Source of the DNA: Betaproteobacteria bacterium
Lineage (GTDB): Bacteria > Pseudomonadota > Gammaproteobacteria > Burkholderiales > Rhodocyclaceae
Reading direction: 5' to 3'
Assembly: GCA_020047725.1 (NCBI GenBank)
Contig: JAIFNM010000271.1
Location: 1 to 7,605, forward strand
Length of the DNA stretch: 7,605 nt
Shown: piece by piece, positions 1-4,573 of the stretch
Layout: every line of letters begins with the position of its first letter
Numbering within the stretch: the stretch's first letter is position 1
Notes under the pieces: generated by a model
Databases searched by the model: none
Told to the model about the DNA's origin: nothing
What the model saw: the letters and a program-made list of their open reading frames with translations, nothing else
Position numbers and translations under genes: made by a program

Positions 1-68
1 ACCCGCTGGGCAGCCGCGTCGGCATCGGTTTTGCCGATCATGGGATTGCCATTGTCGGTACTGCCTGA
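1..68 (+). CDS. C-terminal end of a gene truncated by the window edge
   Basis: One frame (codons from base 3) reads PLGSRVGIGFADHGIAIVGTA and then TGA at 66-68. The alternation of short hydrophobic strands and glycines looks like a small beta-barrel tail, such as the TOBE domain at the end of some ABC-transporter ATPases, but 21 residues are too few to identify a family. Another frame stays open through about base 170, but its residues look non-coding (rich in Cys, Arg, His and Pro). No clear terminator hairpin follows. The call that this is a real gene end is inference from residue composition. Confidence 0.4.
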   Translation, partial: PLGSRVGIGFADHGIAIVGTA

Positions 69-282
69 AGCCAGCCGACGCTGACAAACCCCAAGTTATC
101 GTAACCAGGGAATCCGGTTCGTTCACAGCATTCCCCCTGCTGAATGAGCCGTAATTTTCTGGTTGAATTTTTAAGTTCGATGCTCTGGGGGGCTCATGAA
201 TAGGCGTTCTTCGGAATAGCATGCCCATTCGCCGCGTATTCATTGGCTTCCCGACTTGATGCCGCGAAGAAGCCGAAATTTC

Positions 283-478
283 CTAGCTTGCCACCGGCTC
301 GCCCTCTGCCAGTCCCACCAAAATGCTGCTTGCCATAATGCCGATTAAATCGTTTAATTCAATCCACGTAGGCCTGCTCAGTGCGGGCGTTGTGGTGCTT
401 GAAGCGAGTGCATGCCCGGACCTTCTCCGGAAGCCGGGGTGACGAAACCGAATTGGCTGATGACGGATTTGCAGGCAT
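283..478 (-). pseudogene. intI: Integron integrase (IntI) remnant, N-terminal fragment only
   Basis: On the minus strand an ATG at 478-476 opens a frame starting MPANPSSANSVSSPRLPEKV and passing through RFKHHNARTEQAYVD. It then meets TGA at 361-359 and continues as IKRFNRHYGKQH. This is the N-terminal core-binding region of IntI tyrosine recombinases, whose conserved pattern is roughly RxKHYSxRTEQAYVxWIxRF; the TGA sits exactly where the family has Trp, so TGG to TGA is likely. After GKQH the homology shifts frame: VGLAEGE resembles the family segment MGxAEVEAF and ends at TAG (285-283). The catalytic C-terminal half (the R..H-R-H..Y residues) is absent; a whole IntI has about 320-340 residues. 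The gene points away from an attI-like site, the normal integron arrangement. It cannot make an active recombinase. Confidence 0.8.
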
Positions 479-534
479 TTTAGGCTCCACTAATTTCAAG
501 TAGCCCGATGATTGAATTCAGTTTGGCATACACC

Positions 535-550
535 ACTTTTTTATATACAG
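535..550 (-). promoter_or_regulatory. Possible decayed LexA box in the intI promoter region
   Basis: Read on the minus strand this is CTGTATATAAAAAAGT. The first nine bases match the SOS consensus CTGTATATATATACAG exactly, while the right half-site (ACAG) is lost; 11 of 16 positions agree. It lies about 57 bp upstream of the intI start, between intI and attI, where LexA boxes are known to control many integron integrases. The match is one-sided and AT-rich, so chance is possible. Confidence 0.3.
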
Positions 551-552
551 CC

Positions 553-580
553 TATTTGACGCAAAACTTCTCGTCAAATA
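553..580. repeat. Perfect 9-bp inverted repeat in the attI region
   Basis: TATTTGACG (553-561) and CGTCAAATA (572-580) are perfect inverted copies separated by 10 bp. They lie just left of the attI core. The repeat could be a regulator or integrase accessory site, or a by-product of the promoter elements overlapping it. No T-tract follows, so it does not look like a terminator. Confidence 0.6.
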
Positions 581-584
581 TGCG
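556..584 (+). promoter_or_regulatory. Candidate cassette promoter (Pc-like)
   Basis: A -35 hexamer TTGACG (556-561), a 17-bp spacer and a -10 hexamer TATGCG (579-584) would start transcription near 591, about 26 bases before the nuclease ATG. In integrons the promoter for cassette genes usually lies in intI or attI, as here. The -35 is strong and the -10 is weak. The -35 lies inside the left arm of the inverted repeat at 553-580. Confidence 0.4.
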
Positions 585-585
585 C

Positions 586-602
586 CACACTTAACGTTAG
601 CC
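586..602 (+). other. attI-like integron recombination site (core GTTAGCC)
   Basis: The sequence ACTTAAC (589-595) directly abuts GTTAGCC (596-602). These fit the RYYYAAC and GTTRRRY core boxes that integron integrases bind. Recombination would occur between G596 and T597. The seven bases GTTAGCC are the exact complement of GGCTAAC at the start of the attC downstream (1472-1478), as expected because both core boxes come from one circular cassette. No partner R and L boxes are found upstream, which favours attI over another attC, and the intI remnant diverges from here. The full extent of the site is unknown. Confidence 0.65.
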
Positions 603-1552
603 ATTTCGAGGCCATTATGAGCACTGCCACGGTTTCTGAACCAATATCGGGAGACAAGGCGTATCAAGTGAGAGCTCGCGCAGCTCTCCCGCTACTTGTC
701 CGCCAAGCTGAGGCCGGTGCCCCAGTTTTTTATTCTGATCTTGCTGAAGAGTTGGGAATGCCTAATCCGCGCAACCTCAACTACGTGCTTGGGAGCATCG
801 GGCAGTCGCTGGAGCGACTTTCCAAAGTATGGAAATCGAAGGTGCCACCGATTCAATGCCTTGTCGTCAACATGAGCACCGGCCTGCCTGGAGAAGGCAT
901 CGGTTGGTTCCTCGTGAAGAAAGAAGATTTTGCAACGCTTCCGCTTCGACAAAAGAGAGCAATCGTTGAAGCAGAACTTCAGGATGTGTTCTCGTACCCC
1001 CGATGGCAGGAAGTTCTCAAGGCTCTCGAACTTGAACCGACAACGTCTGATTTCTCGTCTGTCGTAAGCAAAGCTACCGGTGGCTTCGGAGGCGGCGAGA
1101 GCGAAGATCACAAGGCTCTCAAGGCGTATGTCGCTCAGAATCCCAAAGCCATCGGGCTCGGCGGGAACACCCCAATTGGCACCACCGAATTTCCGCTGCC
1201 GTCCGGAGACAGCCTAGACGTCTCATTTAACGGCAAGAAAGTCTGGGTAGCTGCAGAGGTCAAGTCTTCCAAATCGGCAGAAGGCGATATTGTCAGAGGG
1301 CTATTCCAATGCGTTAAGTACCGCGCTGTTATGGAAGCGGTATTGCTCACCGAGTCGCGGCCACAAAACGCACGAGCATTACTCGTCTTGGAATCAACGC
1401 TCCCTCAGTCACTTATTCCCCTGCGAAACATGCTGGGCGTTGAAGTGGTTGAAGGTATTTCGCCAAAAAATGGCTAACCTGACGGTCGACCTCGCTCCCT
1501 TCGGTCGCTGGACGCTGCGCGATAAGTCCGCGCAGCGCCGGTCACCTCCACG
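597..1552 (+). mobile_element. Complete integron gene cassette (one nuclease gene plus attC)
   Basis: The cassette runs from T597, just after the crossover G of the attI core, to G1552, the first base of the R' box of its attC. It holds a single forward gene with almost no spare sequence: the ATG lies 20 bases after the cassette start, and the TAA stop (1475-1477) lies inside the R'' box. This compact layout is typical of cassettes. Complementarity of GTTAGCC at the left boundary with GGCTAAC in its own attC supports insertion as a circular unit. Confidence 0.8.
617..1477 (+). CDS. Cassette-borne PD-(D/E)XK-type nuclease, 286 aa
   Basis: The C-terminal part (about residues 160-240) has the pattern of the PD-(D/E)XK phosphodiesterase fold: acidic residues near E161-E163, D201 in SLDVSF, the E214-V-K216 pair at the end of a beta-strand (VWVAAEVKSS), and Q231-x3-Y235 (QCVKY) on the following helix. 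These are the metal-binding and catalytic positions seen in many restriction-like endonucleases. The N-terminal part (about 15-105) looks mainly helical, perhaps a winged helix, and ends with GLPGEGIGWFL; it may recognise DNA, but this is inference. A glycine-rich linker (TGGFGGGE, about 154-161) separates the two parts. The ATG at 617 is preceded by GAGG (608-611) at 5 bases. No methyltransferase or immunity gene sits beside it. It may be a modification-dependent or otherwise self-sparing defence nuclease, but the target is unknown. I do not recognise a named family. Confidence 0.75.
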   Translation: MSTATVSEPISGDKAYQVRARAALPLLVRQAEAGAPVFYSDLAEELGMPNPRNLNYVLGSIGQSLERLSKVWKSKVPPIQCLVVNMSTGLPGEGIGWFLVKKEDFATLPLRQKRAIVEAELQDVFSYPRWQEVLKALELEPTTSDFSSVVSKATGGFGGGESEDHKALKAYVAQNPKAIGLGGNTPIGTTEFPLPSGDSLDVSFNGKKVWVAAEVKSSKSAEGDIVRGLFQCVKYRAVMEAVLLTESRPQNARALLVLESTLPQSLIPLRNMLGVEVVEGISPKNG

Positions 1553-1558
1553 TTGGGC
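1472..1558 (+). other. attC recombination site (59-base element), 87 bp
   Basis: All the parts of an attC are present: R'' GGCTAAC (1472-1478), a 5-base spacer, L'' GGTCGACC (1484-1491), a central region, L' GGTCACC (1540-1546), a 5-base spacer TCCAC, and R' GTTGGGC (1552-1558). L'' pairs with L' except for one additional base, the extrahelical base that integrases use to select the bottom strand. The centre holds a further perfect 8-bp stem, CGCTGCGC (1513-1520) with GCGCAGCG (1530-1537). The nuclease stop codon is inside R''. R'' and R' are not fully complementary to each other because R' belongs to the next junction. Confidence 0.9.
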
Positions 1559-1563
1559 ATCAT

Positions 1564-1698
1564 ATGCCGCTCGCTGATTACCTCGCATCGACGTTAGCAA
1601 AACTGGAGGCGCACTACCACCAGATGGGTCGCGCTATCGAACCTCCGATTCGAGCAAAGATCGGAAGCCAAATGTTCTTTCGGCACCAGCAAAGGTGA
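1564..1698 (+). CDS. Short ORF at the start of a second cassette, probably cut short
   Basis: An ATG six bases after the R' box of the attC opens a 44-codon frame (MPLADYLASTLAKLEAHYHQ, then GRAIEPPIRAKIGSQMFFRH and QQR), ending with TGA at 1696-1698. Starting directly after an attC is typical of the next cassette gene. The helical N-terminus looks protein-like, but I recognise no family. The stop lies inside the first unit of a palindromic repeat (1692-1756), so the original 3' end was probably replaced by that repeat. No attC follows, so the cassette is incomplete. There is no obvious ribosome binding site. Confidence 0.4.
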   Translation: MPLADYLASTLAKLEAHYHQMGRAIEPPIRAKIGSQMFFRHQQR

Positions 1699-1756
1699 TA
1701 AGGGGTCAAGGTGATAAGGGGTCAGACCCCTTTTCACTGCTGACCCCTTTTCACTG
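1692..1756. repeat. Nested palindromic repeat built on GGGGTCAGACCCC
   Basis: Two direct copies of AAGGTGATAAGGGGTC (starting 1692 and 1708, period 16) are followed by two copies of GACCCCTTTTCACTGC (starting 1725 and 1742, period 17). The inner pair forms a palindrome centred on A1724, GTGATAAGGGGTC with GACCCCTTTTCAC, with one mismatch; the outer pair can also match. Similar GGGGTCAGACCCC motifs are common between genes in beta- and gammaproteobacteria and can behave as REP-like elements. Here it lies exactly where the second cassette breaks off. It could also fold as an RNA hairpin. Confidence 0.75.
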
Positions 1757-1835
1757 CTCTTTTCATTTGTTGCGCACCCAAGCGTAAAAACTTGCGGCGC
1801 GCAAAGCTACATCAGCCAGCGCTAGCACTGCCGCG

Positions 1836-2246
1836 TCAAAGAACAATATTGTCGCCTTGGCGGCTCACATACCTCAGCACGGAAAAAACACGCGAGCTAA
1901 CAGCGGCAATGCTGCACAAAAAAATCAAATAGTCCTTGTCGGCCAGCGTGTTGTTGGGGTACTGCATGGCCACAACAAAGCCTGAGACAGCCATAAATGC
2001 CAACCCGACAAAAACGACGCCCATCCCCAAAATAAAAGACAACCAGCGGGGCATCGGTACAAAAACACTCACCCAGCAAAAGGCCACGAACCCCAGTAGA
2101 AGCCCCCAGTCAGGTCGCCCCGACGAAGTTTGAACCGGCGCAGCCGCTGTGGCCAGTTCAGCCGATGGCGCCGAGAACTTGACGTAAATCATGCCCAAAA
2201 ACAGTGCAATCAAAAGCCCAACTATCGAATACAAAATTTTTCGCAT
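1836..2246 (-). CDS. Hypothetical small membrane protein, 136 aa
   Basis: I do not recognise the family. Four likely membrane segments can be seen, at about residues 5-22, 47-65, 69-94 and 106-122. A polar Ala/Ser/Thr-rich stretch (25-45) follows the first, and a basic tail (RYVSRQG) lies near the end. The first segment could be an uncleaved anchor. The start at 2246 (MRKILYS) is preferred over an upstream in-frame ATG at 2291 because GGAG lies six bases before it, and the extra 15 residues are polar and unlike a natural N-terminus. It is transcribed against the integron and lies 201 bp beyond the exporter gene on the same strand, so a shared transcript is possible but not shown. No attC was found flanking it, so it is not clearly a cassette gene. 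Confidence 0.6.
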   Translation of the reverse strand: MRKILYSIVGLLIALFLGMIYVKFSAPSAELATAAAPVQTSSGRPDWGLLLGFVAFCWVSVFVPMPRWLSFILGMGVVFVGLAFMAVSGFVVAMQYPNNTLADKDYLIFLCSIAAVSSRVFSVLRYVSRQGDNIVL

Positions 2247-2447
2247 TGCAATCTCCAATGACCAGCCTGACTTTGCCACACGCATCCGCATGAAGCTGGC
2301 AAAGCGCTGGCCGCTGGGCAGCTCGAAGGATAGGAAAATTCAACCGCACGGCCCGTAAGTATCTCTGCCATCTGGATAAAAAGGGAGCAGATGCGCTTTT
2401 TATTTCTCAAGCTGGAATACCTTGGCCCGATTCACTCCAACAGCGCC

Positions 2448-3329
2448 CTATCCAGGCAACGCTTCCGGCAACCCATGATCCCTGCGCGCCGTCAGCGTGC
2501 TACCGACAGACGCCAGCATGGTGCACGCGATAGCAAACCACTGAATGATGCTCAGATGCTCATCCAGCATCGGAATGGCAATCAGTGCCAGTACGCCAGG
2601 CTCCATGCTGACCATGATGCTATAGGTTTCGTGTGACAGCCGCTTTAGGGCGACCATCTCCAGGCTGACCGGAATGGCGCTGGAAACCACCGCCACGCCG
2701 AGGCCGAACAGCAGGACTTTGGAGTCGAGCAAGGCAGCGCCGGCGTGTGCAATGCCGAACGGAAGCACGAGAATTGACGCGACAACGAGGCCGAGGGTGA
2801 CCGAGTGCCCCGCATGAAGATGGCCGGTTCGCTTGCCAAAGAAAATGTAGAGTCCCCAGCAGGTAGCCGCACCAATGGCATACAGAACACCCACAGGATC
2901 GAGACTGCGAACGTCGTGTCCGAACGGCAGCAGCAAGCCCAAGCCCACTGCAGCGACAGCCACCCAGAGAAAATCCACGGCGCGTCGCGAGGTCAGCACG
3001 GCCACAGCCATGGGTCCGAGAAACTCGATGGCTGTCGCCAGGCCCAGGGGAATGGTGCGGATGGACAAATAGAACAGCAGGTTCATGCCGCCGAGGGTGA
3101 GGCCGTAAGGCACTACAGCGGCAGCGTCGGCGCGAGTCAGCGGCCAGCGCCACGGCCGCCACAGCAACACCAGTACCAATGCGGAAAGCCCTACCCGGAG
3201 TGCCGTCGTCCCCTGCGCTCCTACAACGGGGAACAATTGTTTCGCGGCGGAACTTCCGACGCCAAGCGCCACGATCGCGCCCAGAACAGCGAGCATGGGG
3301 AGGAATCGATTAAAGAGGGAAGAATTCAT
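2448..3329 (-). CDS. rhtA: RhtA-like EamA/DMT-family amino-acid exporter, 293 aa
   Basis: This is an inner-membrane drug/metabolite-superfamily carrier with two EamA repeats (about residues 11-138 and 146-280) and about ten hydrophobic segments. It resembles E. coli RhtA, the threonine/homoserine exporter, along most of its length: GGMNLLFYLSIRTIPLG (80-96), IEFLGPMAVA (101-110), SRRAVDFLWV (114-123), SLEMVALKRL and SMEPGVLAL in the second repeat, and GSTLTAR near the C-terminus. Length is close to E. coli RhtA (295). The start at 3329 aligns with the natural N-terminus; an upstream ATG at 3389 would run through the shared promoter region. There is no good Shine-Dalgarno sequence. Its divergent neighbour is an Lrp/AsnC-type regulator, a common partner of amino-acid exporters. 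Substrate by homology is homoserine/threonine or related amino acids. Confidence 0.85.
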   Translation of the reverse strand: MNSSLFNRFLPMLAVLGAIVALGVGSSAAKQLFPVVGAQGTTALRVGLSALVLVLLWRPWRWPLTRADAAAVVPYGLTLGGMNLLFYLSIRTIPLGLATAIEFLGPMAVAVLTSRRAVDFLWVAVAAVGLGLLLPFGHDVRSLDPVGVLYAIGAATCWGLYIFFGKRTGHLHAGHSVTLGLVVASILVLPFGIAHAGAALLDSKVLLFGLGVAVVSSAIPVSLEMVALKRLSHETYSIMVSMEPGVLALIAIPMLDEHLSIIQWFAIACTMLASVGSTLTARRDHGLPEALPG

Positions 3330-3344
3330 GGTGATAATATATTG

Positions 3345-3368
3345 CGAGCAAGCTGACTGAATTGCTCG
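3345..3368. promoter_or_regulatory. Inverted repeat, candidate operator for the Lrp-type regulator
   Basis: CGAGCAA (3345-3351) and TTGCTCG (3362-3368) are perfect inverted copies 10 bp apart. They lie between the divergent exporter and regulator starts. Lrp/AsnC dimers bind imperfect palindromes of about 15-25 bp, so this is a natural candidate for local regulation. TATATT (minus strand, 3337-3342), close to the exporter ATG, and TTGACA (plus strand, 3372-3377) may be parts of the two promoters. Confidence 0.5.
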
Positions 3369-3410
3369 AATTTGACAATCGCTTTGCAACTTTTTCTCGA
3401 ATGCTCACCC

Positions 3411-3875
3411 ATGCCTGCCGACCTCGACCGTTTTGACCTTGCAATTCTGAACATCCTGCAAAAGGACAACACCACGCCGCAGCGGGTTATCGGCGAAACA
3501 ATCGGCCTGTCGACGCCAGCCGTCCAGCGGCGCATCCGTCGACTGGAAGAAACCGGCGTGATCCGCGCCAATGTCGCGCTGGTCGAGCCGTCGCTGGTTG
3601 GCCGCTCGCTGACCATCCTGACCGAGGTGCACCTGAGGACCGAGCGCTCGCACCTGGAGAACGAGTTCCGCCAGCGCGTTCAGGCCGAAACGGCGGTTCA
3701 GCAGTTTTACTGCATTACCGGTGAGGCGGATTACCTTCTGGTGATTACCGTTGCGTCGATGGAAGAATACGAGACGCTCTCGCAGCGGCTCTTTTTCACG
3801 GAGACGGAGAACATTCCCTATCAAACTTCGGTCGTGCTGAATCGACTGAAGGTCGGGATGAATGTGCCGGTATAA
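3411..3875 (+). CDS. Lrp/AsnC-family transcriptional regulator, 154 aa
   Basis: The N-terminal DNA-binding domain begins with DRFDLAILNILQKDN and contains a helix-turn-helix at about residues 22-43 (IGLSTPAVQRRIRRLEETGVI). It is followed by a RAM ligand-binding/oligomerisation domain at about 67-150, with CITGEADYLLVI at 101-112. The length is typical (about 150-160). The start at 3411 matches the usual family N-terminus just before DRxD; an in-frame ATG at 3372 would add 13 residues and overlap a possible -35 TTGACA. Neither start has a clear ribosome binding site, so a leaderless or very short leader is possible. The divergent exporter is the likely target, with an amino acid as effector. 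It is a local regulator rather than clearly global Lrp. Confidence 0.85.
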   Translation: MPADLDRFDLAILNILQKDNTTPQRVIGETIGLSTPAVQRRIRRLEETGVIRANVALVEPSLVGRSLTILTEVHLRTERSHLENEFRQRVQAETAVQQFYCITGEADYLLVITVASMEEYETLSQRLFFTETENIPYQTSVVLNRLKVGMNVPV

Positions 3876-4489
3876 GGCTTTCAGGATGCTCTAAAAGGCA
3901 CATGGAATGGCGATCTGCGGATAGGCATTCCGGAGATCCGCATGGATATTCAATCTCCAGCAACCGATGTTGAAGATGGCCATGCTTATTGGTTATGGTT
4001 GTTATTTGGCTCTGAGCTCTGCCGCCAATCAAAGCGTCTCGACAAAGGATTCTGGTGAGAAAATCAAGCGACCGCTCGTCAATGATCGCTGCTTGACACA
4101 TCCGCCCATAACAGAGCCGACCCGAATCGACTACAAAGAAGTACCGTCATCGACAGTCCTTGGCACCAAGGCAATTACCAGATGGCCGAGGAGTAAAGGC
4201 ATCTTTGATGCGAAATCGCGCATTGGCGCGGATGCCAATCGCGTACAAGCTTCCTGATTATTGGCGAGCGCCCAATGCATGACGTAAAGCAAACAAACCC
4301 AATAGACGCAATGAACAAGCGATGCCATATGCGTTTATAGATGTTCAGAACACGCAATTTCGCTTCTGGCCTGAATGCATGCGAGCTGACAAAAAATAGA
4401 AAATTAAGGCATCAGGACTGTCACGGAGCGCGAGTAAATCTCCTCCGAAAAGAGATTTTTCACCCCCTCGAGAACAAAGAATATTTATG
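3876..4489. other. Gene-poor stretch with no convincing coding sequence
   Basis: No frame on either strand gives a recognisable protein. The longest plus-strand frame (3967-4257, 96 codons) starts with a hydrophobic stretch but lacks a ribosome binding site and becomes featureless. Small inverted repeats occur: TGCGGAT/ATCCGCA (3916-3922 and 3936-3942), ATTGGC/GCCAAT (4222-4227 and 4234-4239) and AAATCTC/GAGATTT (4436-4442 and 4452-4458). The last is AT-rich and continues into TTTTT, so it may be a weak terminator. Base composition is lower in GC than the flanking genes. It may hold a gene decayed beyond recognition. Confidence 0.5.
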
Positions 4490-4518
4490 TTGACAGCGAA
4501 AATTTTCTTATCTAAGCT
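4490..4518 (+). promoter_or_regulatory. Sigma-70-like promoter of the sugar/polyol operon
   Basis: A perfect -35 TTGACA (4490-4495) is followed after 17 bp by TAAGCT (4513-4518), which keeps the most conserved T, A and final T of the -10. Transcription would start near 4525, at the left edge of the 16-bp palindrome. The leader to the dehydrogenase ATG would be about 49 bases. Confidence 0.6.
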
Positions 4519-4524
4519 AGAAAC

Positions 4525-4540
4525 ACATTAACGTTAATGT
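4525..4540. promoter_or_regulatory. LacI-family operator, perfect 16-bp palindrome
   Basis: ACATTAACGTTAATGT is a perfect palindrome centred on CG (4532-4533). LacI/GalR-family operators have this form, with a central CG flanked by symmetric AT-rich arms (PurR and RbsR sites are examples). It lies at the predicted transcription start, where a bound repressor would block initiation. The repressor gene is not in the window. The inducer is probably the substrate of the operon. Confidence 0.7.
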
Positions 4541-4573
4541 AGATTTTTGGAAGATAACGGGAGCGCCAAAAAA

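Noticed and set aside
587..602. TTAACGTTA at the attI-like site resembles the LacI-type operator core at 4525-4540.
   Set aside because: Only the central nine bases agree and the outer arms are not symmetric. The integron core explains this sequence better, because it matches the downstream attC by complementarity.
1591..1597. GTTAGCA, similar to an attC R' box.
   Set aside because: The last base does not fit GTTRRRY, and it has no flanking L box or upstream partner. It lies within the small ORF.
2216..2222. GCCCAAC, a possible R'' box that would pair with GTTGGGC at 1552-1558 and close the second cassette.
   Set aside because: It lies inside the membrane-protein coding sequence, has no L box at 5 bases, and no GTTRRRY partner follows within about 130 bp.
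2369..2403. CATCTG...CAGATG followed by CGCTTTTTATTT, like a plus-strand terminator.
   Set aside because: The stem is only 6 bp with a 13-base loop and no plus-strand gene lies nearby upstream. On the minus strand the T-run is in the loop.
2805..3356. Long plus-strand open frame opposite the exporter gene.
   Set aside because: It is rich in Gln, Arg and His with no recognisable domain, and mirrors the codon structure of the clear RhtA-like gene on the other strand.
3967..4257. A 96-codon ORF with a hydrophobic, signal-like N-terminus.
   Set aside because: No ribosome binding site, no family resemblance, and low-order composition after residue 25. An overlapping antisense frame is equally open.
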